Assembly: GCF_034008315.1 (NCBI RefSeq)
Contig: NZ_CP125377.1
Location: forward strand, 186,001 to 250,000
DNA length: 64,000 nucleotides
Direction: 5' to 3'
DNA from: Pseudomonas sp. P8_241
Lineage (GTDB): Bacteria; Pseudomonadota; Gammaproteobacteria; Pseudomonadales; Pseudomonadaceae
Position numbers and translations under genes: made by a program. Shown piece by piece: positions 56,718 through 64,000 of this stretch. The notes under the pieces are model-generated. The model was given only the letters and a program-made list of their open reading frames with translations. It was not told the DNA's origin and searched no databases. The number at the start of each line of letters is the position of its first letter. Position 1 is the stretch's first letter.

Positions 56718-57605
56718 ATGGCAACTCATGAACATTATTACGTCCCGGCCCAGAGCAAATGGCCGATCATCGCCACGGTCGGGATGTTCGTCACGGTGTT
56801 TGGTCTGGCCACCTGGTTCAATGATCTGAAGGCAGCACGTCCGGAATCGCACGGCCCGCTGATCTTTTTCATTGGCGGGCTGTTGGTGGCTTACATGTTG
56901 TTCGGCTGGTTCGGCACGGTGATCAAGGAAAGTCGCGGCGGCTTGTACAGTGCGCAGATGGATCGCTCGTTCCGCTGGGGCATGAGCTGGTTCATCTTCT
57001 CGGAGGTGATGTTCTTCATCGCCTTCTTCGGGGCGCTGTTTTATGTGCGTCACATTTCCGGGCCGGCGCTCGGTGGTGAAGGCGCCAAAGGCATGGCCCA
57101 TATGCTGTGGCCGAACTTCCAGTTCACCTGGCCGCTGCTGAACAACCCCGACTCGAAACTGTTTCCACCACCCAAGGACGTCATCAGCCCTTGGGGCCTG
57201 CCGTTGCTCAACACGGTGCTGCTGGTGAGTTCCAGCGTTACGGTGACCATCGCCCACCATGCCTTGAAGAAAGGCCATCGCGGCGCGCTGAAAATCTGGC
57301 TGGCGATCACGGTGCTGCTCGGCTGCGCGTTCCTCGGCTTTCAGGCTGAAGAATATATCCACGCCTACCACGAGCTGGGCCTGACTCTGGGCTCCGGCAT
57401 CTACGGCGCGACCTTCTTTATGCTCACCGGGTTCCACGGTGCACACGTGACCATCGGCACCATCATCCTGTTCGTGATGCTGATGCGGATCATGCGCGGG
57501 CACTTTGACAACGAGCACCAGTTCGCTTTCGAGGCGGCGAGTTGGTATTGGCACTTTGTGGACGTGGTGTGGATCGGGCTGTTTGTTTTTGTCTACGTGC
57601 TCTAA
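56718..57605 (+). CDS. coxC: Cytochrome c oxidase subunit III
   Basis: Structural subunit III, 295 aa, seven membrane helices. Motifs: MSWFIFSEVMFFIAFFGALFYVRH, AEEYIHAYHELGLTLGSGIYGATFFMLTGFHG, and ASWYWHFVDVVWIGLFVFVYVL at the C-terminus. Starts 25 nt after ctaG with GGAG. Confidence 0.97.
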   Translation: MATHEHYYVPAQSKWPIIATVGMFVTVFGLATWFNDLKAARPESHGPLIFFIGGLLVAYMLFGWFGTVIKESRGGLYSAQMDRSFRWGMSWFIFSEVMFFIAFFGALFYVRHISGPALGGEGAKGMAHMLWPNFQFTWPLLNNPDSKLFPPPKDVISPWGLPLLNTVLLVSSSVTVTIAHHALKKGHRGALKIWLAITVLLGCAFLGFQAEEYIHAYHELGLTLGSGIYGATFFMLTGFHGAHVTIGTIILFVMLMRIMRGHFDNEHQFAFEAASWYWHFVDVVWIGLFVFVYVL

Positions 57606-57610
57606 ACCTT

Positions 57611-57814
57611 TTACCAAGGCACGTGAGAGACCAGTTGGCCGCTGAAAAAACCCCAAGTGATCAGACCGAGGGTCAGGGCGGCCAGCGTCACTCGCACACT
57701 CAAGGCAATGACGAGGCGGTTTGAGCTGCTGTCGTCCTTGACCAGAAAAAACAGGCCGCTGAACAGGCTGACAACCGTGGCAATCAGCATCAGGACGATG
57801 GCTGCTTTGAGCAT
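57611..57814 (-). CDS. Twin transmembrane protein (DUF2909 type)
   Basis: 67 aa with two hydrophobic helices (AIVLMLIATVVSLFSGLFFLV and VIALSVRVTLAALTLGLITWGFF) and a short polar loop. On the opposite strand to, and enclosed within, the oxidase cluster, a position conserved in Pseudomonas. ATG 57814 is chosen; the longer frame overlaps the surf1 gene antisense. Probably co-regulates or stabilises the oxidase, but no function is known. Confidence 0.8.
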   Translation of the reverse strand: MLKAAIVLMLIATVVSLFSGLFFLVKDDSSSNRLVIALSVRVTLAALTLGLITWGFFSGQLVSHVPW

Positions 57815-57886
57815 GGTGAGACTCCGGGGGGGACAAGCGATGCACTTGAGTATAGCTATCGCACCGACCGATTTGCGGGCGACGCC

Positions 57887-58627
57887 ATGAAGCGTTTCCG
57901 GCCGGGCGTCGTGCCGACAGTGGTCGTGGCGCTGTTGCTGCCGCTGTTGGTGTCCCTGGGGTTCTGGCAGTTGAGCCGGGGCGCGGAGAAAAGCGCACTG
58001 CTGCAAAACTACGCCGAGCGCCGGGCTGCCGAACCGGTGGCCAGCACCGAATTGCAACACACTCAGGATCCGGCGTTCCGCCGGTTTCATCTGCAGGGCG
58101 AATTCGACGCTGCGCACAGCGTGCTGCTGGACAATCGCCAGCGCGACGGCAAGGTCGGGGTCGAGTTACTGCAACCGTTCCAGGATCACGCGACCGGGCT
58201 CTGGCTGCTGATCAATCGTGGCTGGCTGCCCTGGCCGGACCGGCGCACCCCGCCGCAATTCACTACACCCACACAAGCCCTGAACCTCGACGTCTGGGTC
58301 TACGTTTCCCCGGGTGCCACCTTCCAGCTACATGCCGACCCCGATAGCGACACCTGGCCGCAACTGGTGACAGCGGTGGGTCCGGCCAGGCTCTGGGATG
58401 CGCTCAATCGCGAAGGGTTTGCCTACGAGTTACGCGCCGAAACCGGCCCCGCGACCTATCAGGTCGATTGGCCGGTAGTGGCCATGGGGCCGGAAAAACA
58501 CATCGCCTATGCCGTGCAGTGGTTCGCCATGTCGATCGCCCTGTTCGGTCTCTATCTTTATCTCGGCTGGCACAACGCAAAGGAGAAACACCATGGGAGC
58601 GGCCATGAATCCACCCAGCATGTCTGA
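57887..58627 (+). CDS. SURF1 family oxidase assembly protein
   Basis: 246 aa, two membrane helices, one at each end (VVPTVVVALLLPLLVSLGFWQL; AVQWFAMSIALFGLYLYLGW), with a periplasmic domain between (RRFHLQGEFD, LLINRGWLPW). SURF1 assists insertion of haem a into subunit I. Overlaps the next gene by 35 nt. Confidence 0.94.
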   Translation: MKRFRPGVVPTVVVALLLPLLVSLGFWQLSRGAEKSALLQNYAERRAAEPVASTELQHTQDPAFRRFHLQGEFDAAHSVLLDNRQRDGKVGVELLQPFQDHATGLWLLINRGWLPWPDRRTPPQFTTPTQALNLDVWVYVSPGATFQLHADPDSDTWPQLVTAVGPARLWDALNREGFAYELRAETGPATYQVDWPVVAMGPEKHIAYAVQWFAMSIALFGLYLYLGWHNAKEKHHGSGHESTQHV

Positions 58628-59186
58628 GTCAAAACCGTCGGTGAACCGACGCAAGGGCCGCTGGCAGTTGTTGTTGATACTGCTCGGAGTGATCGGGCCG
58701 ATGATCCTCGCCACCGGCATGTACAAATTGCAGTTCTGGGTGCCCGAGGGCCGTAGTTACCACGGCGAACTGATTGGCAACGGCCAGACCCGTGCCGACA
58801 TTGGCGTACCGGCGGCGGAGGATCGTTGGCAGATGCTGGTGACGGCGCCCAAGGATTGCGCGGTGGACTGCCAACAATTGGTATATCTGGCGCGGCAGGT
58901 TCAGATCGGCCTCAGTCGCGACGCGTCTCGCGCCAGCCATGCCCTGGCCGCCGCGCAACCGCTGAGCGCCGAATACGACGCCAAGCTGCAACGCGAATAT
59001 CCACAGTTGCAACGTTATCCACTGGACCTGACCACCTTCAGTCGCACCACCGGCGACCAGACCGTACCGCAACTGTGGATCATCGACCCCCACGGCAATC
59101 TGGTGCTGCGCTACGACCCGTCGGTGAAGGGCAAAGATCTGCTCAACGACCTGCGCCACCTGCTGAAACTGTCGAACATCGGATAA
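58593..59186 (+). CDS. Membrane-anchored protein of the cox operon (PA0111-like)
   Basis: 197 aa with one N-terminal helix (WQLLLILLGVIGPMILATGMYKL) and a periplasmic domain with a thioredoxin-like trace (WQMLVTAPKDCAVDCQQLVYLARQVQIGLSRD, VPQLWIIDPHGNLVLRYDPSVKGKDLLNDLRHLLK), reminiscent of Sco-type folds but lacking CxxxC. AAAGGAG is ideal for ATG 58593; later in-frame ATGs at 58605 and 58620 are possible. It may be a degenerate copper or redox assembly factor; the family is uncharacterised. Confidence 0.83.
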   Translation: MGAAMNPPSMSESKPSVNRRKGRWQLLLILLGVIGPMILATGMYKLQFWVPEGRSYHGELIGNGQTRADIGVPAAEDRWQMLVTAPKDCAVDCQQLVYLARQVQIGLSRDASRASHALAAAQPLSAEYDAKLQREYPQLQRYPLDLTTFSRTTGDQTVPQLWIIDPHGNLVLRYDPSVKGKDLLNDLRHLLKLSNIG

Positions 59187-59196
59187 GGGCATCGTC

Positions 59197-60270
59197 ATGG
59201 CCAAACCTGGATTTCGCCTCGCGCTGTTTGCCACCTTGCTGGCACTGATTGTGGTGTTGCTCGGCGCCTACACTCGCCTGACCCACGCCGGCCTCGGCTG
59301 CCCGGACTGGCCAGGCTGCTACGGCTTTATCAGCGTGCCGAAAAGCGAAGCCCAGCTGGCCCATGCCGAACTGCACTTTCCGGACGCACCGGTCGAAGCC
59401 CACAAGGGCTGGAACGAGATGATTCACCGCTACTTCGCCGGCACCCTGGGGATGTTGATCGCGGTGCTGGCCGGTCGCGCCTGGGTGCATCGCCGCCATC
59501 CGGGGCAACCGGTGAAGTTACCATTGTTCCTGCTGGGGGTGGTGATCGCCCAAGCCGCGTTCGGTATGTGGACGGTGACGCTCAAGCTCTGGCCGCAAGT
59601 GGTCACCGGGCATTTGCTCGGCGGTTTTGCGACCTTGAGCCTGTTGTTTCTTCTGACCTTGCGCCTGTCCGGTGTATTGCCGGCGCTGACAGTGCCGCGT
59701 CGCTTGCAGCACTGGGCGACGGCGGGGCTGGTGCTGGTGATCGGGCAAATTGCCCTCGGTGGCTGGGTCAGTTCCAACTACGCCGCCGTGGCCTGCATCG
59801 ACTTCCCGACGTGCCACGGCCAGTGGATGCCGGCGGCGGACTTCGCTAACGGCTTTCACCTGACCCAGCACATCGGTCCGAATTACCTTGGCGGGCAACT
59901 GGACAGCGATGCCCGTACCGCGATCCACCTGACTCACCGCATCGGCGCTCTGCTGGTGACTTTGGTATTGCTCGGCCTTGCGTGGCAACTCAAAGCGGTC
60001 GGTATGACGCGTTTGGCAGGCCTGGTACTGATCGCCCTCGCCAGCCAAATCACCCTGGGCATCAGCAACGTGCTGTTCCATTTGCCATTGCCGGTGGCCG
60101 TTGCGCACAACGCGGGTGGTGCGGCGTTGTTGCTGACCATGGTGCTGGTCAATTATCACGCCCGGACCAGCCTGGTCCGGGTCAAGCAGCAGGCACGCTG
60201 GCGCTTCAGCCCGCGTAAACACACGGCCGGACCTATAACAATAAAAGGAGAGATGCCATGGCGACTCTGA
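59197..60270 (+). CDS. ctaA: Haem A synthase (COX15/CtaA)
   Basis: Oxidises haem O to haem A. 357 aa, eight membrane helices. Key motifs: [21 protein letters not shown] with a conserved cysteine pair, [39 protein letters not shown] and [11 protein letters not shown] (haem-ligand histidines). Overlaps the start of cyoE by 13 nt. Confidence 0.95.
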   Translation: MAKPGFRLALFATLLALIVVLLGAYTRLTHAGLGCPDWPGCYGFISVPKSEAQLAHAELHFPDAPVEAHKGWNEMIHRYFAGTLGMLIAVLAGRAWVHRRHPGQPVKLPLFLLGVVIAQAAFGMWTVTLKLWPQVVTGHLLGGFATLSLLFLLTLRLSGVLPALTVPRRLQHWATAGLVLVIGQIALGGWVSSNYAAVACIDFPTCHGQWMPAADFANGFHLTQHIGPNYLGGQLDSDARTAIHLTHRIGALLVTLVLLGLAWQLKAVGMTRLAGLVLIALASQITLGISNVLFHLPLPVAVAHNAGGAALLLTMVLVNYHARTSLVRVKQQARWRFSPRKHTAGPITIKGEMPWRL

Positions 60271-61157
60271 TCGGCGAACGTCCCAGTCAGGCGATTTGGC
60301 GCGACTACCTGGAGCTGACCAAACCCAAGGTTGTGGTGCTGATGCTCATCACTTCGCTGGTGGGGATGTTCCTCGCGACCCGCGCCGGGGTGCCGTGGAC
60401 GGTGCTGATTTTCGGCAACCTGGGTATCGCCCTGTGCGCTGGCGGCGCGGCGGCGGTCAATCACGTGGTGGACAGACGCATCGACGCGATCATGGCGCGC
60501 ACCCATAAACGGCCTTTGGCCGAAGGCCGGGTCTCGCCGAGGGCGGCGCTGACCTTCGCGCTGGTGCTGGCCGCCCTCGGGCAAGCCATGCTGCTGGCCT
60601 TCACCAACCCGCTGACCGCGTGGTTGACCCTTGCTTCGCTGCTCGGCTACGCGGTGATCTACACCGGGTTCCTGAAACGTGCGACCCCGCAGAACATCGT
60701 CATCGGCGGCCTCGCCGGTGCCGCGCCACCGCTGCTTGGCTGGACTGCGGCCACCGGTCATGTCAGTGCCGAACCGCTGCTGCTGGTGCTGATCATCTTC
60801 GCCTGGACGCCCCCGCATTTCTGGGCGCTGGCGATTCATCGCAAAGAGGAATACGCCAAGGCCGACATCCCGATGCTGCCGGTCACCCATGGCGAGCACT
60901 ACACCAAGGTCCATATCCTGCTTTACACCTTTGCCTTGCTCGCCGTCAGCCTGATGCCGTATGTGATCCACATGAGCGGCACGCTCTATCTCGTGTGTGC
61001 GCTCGGGTTGGGTGCGCGATTTCTGCAATGGGCCGTGGTGTTGTACCGTGGCACTCGGCCGCACGCGGCGATCAACACGTTCAAGTACTCTATTTATTAC
61101 TTGTTCCTGCTGTTCATCGCCCTGCTCGTAGATCACTACTTAATGTTGAACCTATGA
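60258..61157 (+). CDS. cyoE: Protohaem IX farnesyltransferase (haem O synthase)
   Basis: Adds a farnesyl group to protohaem. 299 aa, about nine membrane helices of the UbiA fold. Two Asp-rich/substrate motifs: [23 protein letters not shown] and the second at [41 protein letters not shown] is diagnostic. Works just before CtaA. GGAG precedes the ATG. Confidence 0.96.
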   Translation: MATLIGERPSQAIWRDYLELTKPKVVVLMLITSLVGMFLATRAGVPWTVLIFGNLGIALCAGGAAAVNHVVDRRIDAIMARTHKRPLAEGRVSPRAALTFALVLAALGQAMLLAFTNPLTAWLTLASLLGYAVIYTGFLKRATPQNIVIGGLAGAAPPLLGWTAATGHVSAEPLLLVLIIFAWTPPHFWALAIHRKEEYAKADIPMLPVTHGEHYTKVHILLYTFALLAVSLMPYVIHMSGTLYLVCALGLGARFLQWAVVLYRGTRPHAAINTFKYSIYYLFLLFIALLVDHYLMLNL

Positions 61158-61789
61158 CTCGAACCCAGAAAACCGTCTTCATCCTTGTGGCCCTGATCGC
61201 ACTGGTCCTGGGCCTGACCATCAACAAAGTGCTCTCCGGCAAGGGCCAGGGCGACCCGACGGCACTGATCGACGCCGGCATCATTCTGCTGCCGCAAAGC
61301 CGTAGCCTTCCGGACGTGACGATGACCAACCAGGATGGGCAACCGGTCACGATCAACGAGTTGAAAGGTAAGTGGACCCTGGTGTTCTTCGGCTACACCT
61401 TCTGTCCGGACATCTGCCCGACAACCCTGGCGCAGTTGCGGCAGATCAAGAGCGAGTTGCCGCCCGAAGCTGTGGATAAGTTGCAAATCGTTCTGGTCAG
61501 TGTCGACCCCAACCGAGATACGCCCAAGCAGCTCAAGCAGTACCTGGGCTACTTCGACCCGCAATTCATCGGCCTGACTCCTACCTCGATCGAGGAGCTG
61601 CAAAAAGTCGCCAATTCGCTGAGCATTCCGTTCATCCCGGCCGATACCAGCAAACCGAACTACACCGTCGACCACAGCGGCAACCTCGCCGTGATCGGAC
61701 CGGACGGCACGCAGCGCGGGTTTATTCGGGCGCCGTTGAATAATGTGAAACTGGTGGCGCAGTTGCCGGTGATGCTCAAACGTAACTAG
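61154..61789 (+). CDS. SCO family copper chaperone/thiol protein
   Basis: 211 aa with N-terminal helix ([16 protein letters not shown]) and thioredoxin fold. The copper motif FCPDICP (CxxxC) is near residue 85, and YTVDHSGN supplies the conserved histidine. SenC/Sco1 proteins deliver copper to, or reduce, the CuA site of subunit II. ATG overlaps the cyoE stop (ATGA). Last gene of the oxidase operon. Confidence 0.95.
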   Translation: MTRTQKTVFILVALIALVLGLTINKVLSGKGQGDPTALIDAGIILLPQSRSLPDVTMTNQDGQPVTINELKGKWTLVFFGYTFCPDICPTTLAQLRQIKSELPPEAVDKLQIVLVSVDPNRDTPKQLKQYLGYFDPQFIGLTPTSIEELQKVANSLSIPFIPADTSKPNYTVDHSGNLAVIGPDGTQRGFIRAPLNNVKLVAQLPVMLKRN

Positions 61790-61800
61790 CACACGACCCT

Positions 61801-61865
61801 TGTAGGAGCCGGCTTGCTGGCGATGGCGCCCGTGAATCGCAATCGCCAGCAAGCCGGCTCCTACG
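61801..61865. repeat. Inverted REP pair after the cox operon
   Basis: TGTAGGAGCCGGCTTGCTGG and mirror GCCAGCAAGCCGGCTCCTAC around a short spacer; same architecture as other pairs with a GCCGGCTTGCTGG core. Confidence 0.87.
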
Positions 61866-61883
61866 GAGCCCGAATTCCAGGCG

Positions 61884-61916
61884 TAAAAAAAGGAGCTCCG
61901 AGGAGCTCCTTTTTTC
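61884..61916. terminator. Bidirectional terminator between sco and metQ
   Basis: AAGGAGCTC and GAGCTCCTT around CGAG, flanked by A7 and T7, so it works for both convergent transcripts. Confidence 0.88.
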
Positions 61917-61930
61917 ATTTCAGCAACAGA

Positions 61931-62701
61931 TCAGAACGCCGGCACGACCGCGCCTTTGTACTTCTCGAGAATGAAGGCTTTCACTTCCGGGCTGTGCAGG
62001 GCAGCCACCAGCTTCTTCATCGCGTCGCTGTCCTTGTCGTCCGGACGGGCCACGAGGATGTTCACGTACGGCGAATCGCTGCCTTCGATGAACAGTGCGT
62101 CCTTGGCTGGATCAAGCTTGGCTTCCAGCGCGTAGTTGGTGTTGATCAGCGCCAGGTCGACCTGAGTCAGCACGCGCGGGATGGTCGCGGCTTCCAGTTC
62201 GCGGAACTTGAGGTTTTTAGGATTCGCGGTGATGTCCTTGACGGTCGACAGGATGTTGTTCGCATCCTTCAACTGGATCACACCGGCCTTTTGCAGCAGC
62301 AACAGCGCACGGCCGCCGTTGGTAGCGTCGTTCGGGATCACTACGGTGGCGGTGCTTGGCAGCTCTTCCAGTGTTTTGTATTTGCTGGAGTAAGCGCCCA
62401 GGGGTTCAAGGTGTACACCAGCCACGGAAACCAGGCTGGTGCCCTTGGCCTTGTTGAACTCATCCAGGTACGGCTGGTGCTGGAAGAAGTTGGCGTCCAG
62501 ACGCTTTTCCGCAACCTGTACGTTCGGCTGGATGTAGTCGGTGAAGACTTTGACCTTCAGGTCCACGCCTTCTTTGGCCAGGGTCGGCTTCACGAATTCG
62601 AGGATCTCGGCGTGCGGCACTGGCGTGGCCGCGACGGTCAGGGTTTCAGCGTGAGCAGAGAACGCGGCAACGGCCGCGAAGGCCACGAGTAGTTTTTTCA
62701 T
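61931..62701 (-). CDS. metQ: Methionine ABC transporter substrate-binding protein
   Basis: NlpA/MetQ family, 256 aa. Signal peptide MKKLLVAFAAVAAFSAHA with ordinary cleavage (AHA-E); no lipobox cysteine, so it appears to be a free periplasmic protein. Conserved: VAATPVPHAEILEFVKPTLAKEGV, NFFQHQPYLDEFN and INTNYALEA. Downstream of metI by about 60 bp. Confidence 0.93.
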   Translation of the reverse strand: MKKLLVAFAAVAAFSAHAETLTVAATPVPHAEILEFVKPTLAKEGVDLKVKVFTDYIQPNVQVAEKRLDANFFQHQPYLDEFNKAKGTSLVSVAGVHLEPLGAYSSKYKTLEELPSTATVVIPNDATNGGRALLLLQKAGVIQLKDANNILSTVKDITANPKNLKFRELEAATIPRVLTQVDLALINTNYALEAKLDPAKDALFIEGSDSPYVNILVARPDDKDSDAMKKLVAALHSPEVKAFILEKYKGAVVPAF

Positions 62702-62763
62702 TCAGCTAACTCCTTGTGCGGCGCCGGTTTCCGGCACCTGCCAGCGAATGGCCGGCTCATGTC

Positions 62764-63438
62764 TTATTTACGGGAGAAATGCACAACCAGTTTGTCGCCA
62801 ACGGTTTGCAGGACCTGGACCAGTACCAGCAGCAACACCACTGTCACGACCATCACATCGGTCTGGAAACGCTGGTATCCGAAGCGGATCGCCAGGTCAC
62901 CCAAACCACCGGCACCCACGACACCGGCCATCGCCGTGTAGGAAACCAGTGTAATTGCTGTCACCGTAATCGCTGCGAAAATCCCCGGGCGAGCTTCCGG
63001 CAGCAACGCATTGGTGATGATCTGCCGCGTGGTCGCGCCCATGGCCTGGGTCGCTTCGATAATGCCGCGGTCCACTTCACGCAGGGCGGTTTCCACCAGA
63101 CGTGCAAAGAACGGCGTGGCACCGACCACCAGTGGCGGGATCGCACCGGCAACACCCAGGGAGGTGCCGGTGATCAACACGGTGAACGGAATCATCACGA
63201 TCAACAGGATGATAAAAGGCAGCGACCGCAGGATGTTCACCACCAGCGACAACATCGCGTAGACACCTCTGGCTTCCAGCAACTGGCGCGGGCTGCACAG
63301 GAACAGCAGAACGCCCAGCGGCAAGCCGAGCAACACGGTGAACAGTAGCGAACCGCCGAGCATCAGCATCGTGTCGCCGGTGGCCAGCCAGATTTCGAAC
63401 CAGTCGATATTGGCGAAGAAACTCGTCAGGGCTTCCAT
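62764..63438 (-). CDS. metI: Methionine ABC transporter permease
   Basis: 224 aa with five membrane helices and the EAA-loop: ETALREVDRGIIEATQAMGATTRQIITNALLPEARPG. N-terminal ATGDTMLMLGGSLLFTVLLGLPLGV. The ATG overlaps the metN stop by one base (TAATG), so the two are coupled. Confidence 0.94.
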   Translation of the reverse strand: MEALTSFFANIDWFEIWLATGDTMLMLGGSLLFTVLLGLPLGVLLFLCSPRQLLEARGVYAMLSLVVNILRSLPFIILLIVMIPFTVLITGTSLGVAGAIPPLVVGATPFFARLVETALREVDRGIIEATQAMGATTRQIITNALLPEARPGIFAAITVTAITLVSYTAMAGVVGAGGLGDLAIRFGYQRFQTDVMVVTVVLLLVLVQVLQTVGDKLVVHFSRK

Positions 63439-64000
63439 TAGCGCAGCACCTCCATGTGGACGTCGGCTGCGGTGAAACGGGCGAAGGCCGCTTCCATGTC
63501 ACCACCGGTCACGGCCAGGGTCAGTTGCCCGTAAGGGATGTCTTTGATGCGGTCGATGCGACCGGCGAGGATGCTGTAGTCCACACCCGTTTCGCGAGCG
63601 ACGGTACCCAGCAGCGGCGCGTAGGTCGCTTCGCCCTGGAACGTCAGACGCACGATGCGGCCCGGCACATGAGCGAAGTCGTCACGCTGTTCGCTTTCGT
63701 CGATCTGCTCGTCTTCCTGCACGAAGCGCTTGGTCGTCGGATGCTTGGGATGCAGGAACACTTCGGCCACCGAACCTTGCTCGACGATCACGCCGGCATC
63801 CATCACCGCCACTTGATCGCAAACGCGACGGATCACGTCCATTTCGTGGGTGATCAGGACGATGGTCAGCTTCAGCTCGCGGTTGATCTCGGCCAGCAAT
63901 TGCAGGACCGATGCCGTTGTTTGCGGGTCGAGGGCGCTGGTGGCTTCATCGCACAGCAGGATTTTCGGCTTGGTCGCCAAGGCACGGGCAATGCCCACAC
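63438..64000 (-). CDS. metN: Methionine ABC transporter ATP-binding protein, C-terminal part (cut by window end)
   Basis: The visible part starts after the signature motif ([28 protein letters not shown] holds Walker B) with the switch histidine in [12 protein letters not shown]. The C-terminal NIL domain (about the last 80 residues: [17 protein letters not shown]... [22 protein letters not shown]) senses methionine and inhibits the pump. The Walker A half is outside the window. Confidence 0.94.
   Translation of the reverse strand, partial: VGIARALATKPKILLCDEATSALDPQTTASVLQLLAEINRELKLTIVLITHEMDVIRRVCDQVAVMDAGVIVEQGSVAEVFLHPKHPTTKRFVQEDEQIDESEQRDDFAHVPGRIVRLTFQGEATYAPLLGTVARETGVDYSILAGRIDRIKDIPYGQLTLAVTGGDMEAAFARFTAADVHMEVLR

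Overview
This window is chromosomal DNA of a Pseudomonas of the P. fluorescens group, covering the replication origin and about 62 kb to its right. The evidence is the gene order (yidC-yidD-rnpA-rpmH, oriC, dnaA-dnaN-recF-gyrB, then plsC-like, gmhB, glyS-glyQ, tag, htrB-like, trkA-rsmB-fmt-def, lysM-like, dprA, tsaC, qor, hemF, aroE), which is the classic Pseudomonas origin neighbourhood. High GC content, fluorescens-type REP palindromes and Pseudomonas-type parS sites agree with this. Assignments rest on recognition of protein motifs and synteny; no database search was run.

Layout. 1-1467: leftward ribosome/membrane-insertion cluster. 1468-2033: oriC with DnaA boxes and an AT-rich stretch. 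2034-8244: dnaA, dnaN, recF and gyrB rightward, with two perfect parS sites inside recF. 8303-9614: an intact IS3-family element between the gyrB terminator and the next gene, with a 3-bp target duplication and a canonical A_AAA_AAG frameshift site. 9869-20832: mostly leftward housekeeping genes (phospholipid and lipid A acyltransferases, heptose phosphatase, glycyl-tRNA synthetase, K+ uptake, rRNA methyltransferase, formyltransferase, deformylase). 21018-26697: a lysM-family gene that has lost its LysM domain, then dprA, tsaC, qor, hemF and aroE. 26779-32014: a SulP transporter and a choline-sulfate module (betC, choX and a divergent LysR regulator). 32048-39392: small enzymes, a citrate-type carrier, TerC, a Na/Pi cotransporter and an M16 peptidase. 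39498-44095: a DUF5924-type membrane protein and a four-gene Mla/MCE-type lipid ABC transporter. 44202-49473: HAD phosphatase, gamma-carbonic anhydrase homologue, prlC, yheV, a short AT-rich islet with an EF-hand-like small gene, and a radical SAM gene under a perfect LexA box. 49718-52066: beta-carbonic anhydrase plus SulP, a likely bicarbonate module. 52186-61789: the caa3-type cytochrome c oxidase operon with its assembly factors (ctaG, surf1, ctaA, cyoE, sco). 61931-64000: metNIQ methionine importer, cut by the window end.

Most of the window is ordinary core genome. The points most worth a second look are: the parS pair; a striking concentration of perfect DnaA boxes in the first 32 kb (at least 18, against one in the second half); the LysM-less lysM gene; the LexA box and the AT-rich islet at 47.9-48.4 kb; and a sigma-S-like promoter followed by a 15-codon, three-cysteine upstream ORF ahead of coxB. 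No CRISPR array, tRNA, rRNA, prophage or defence island was seen.
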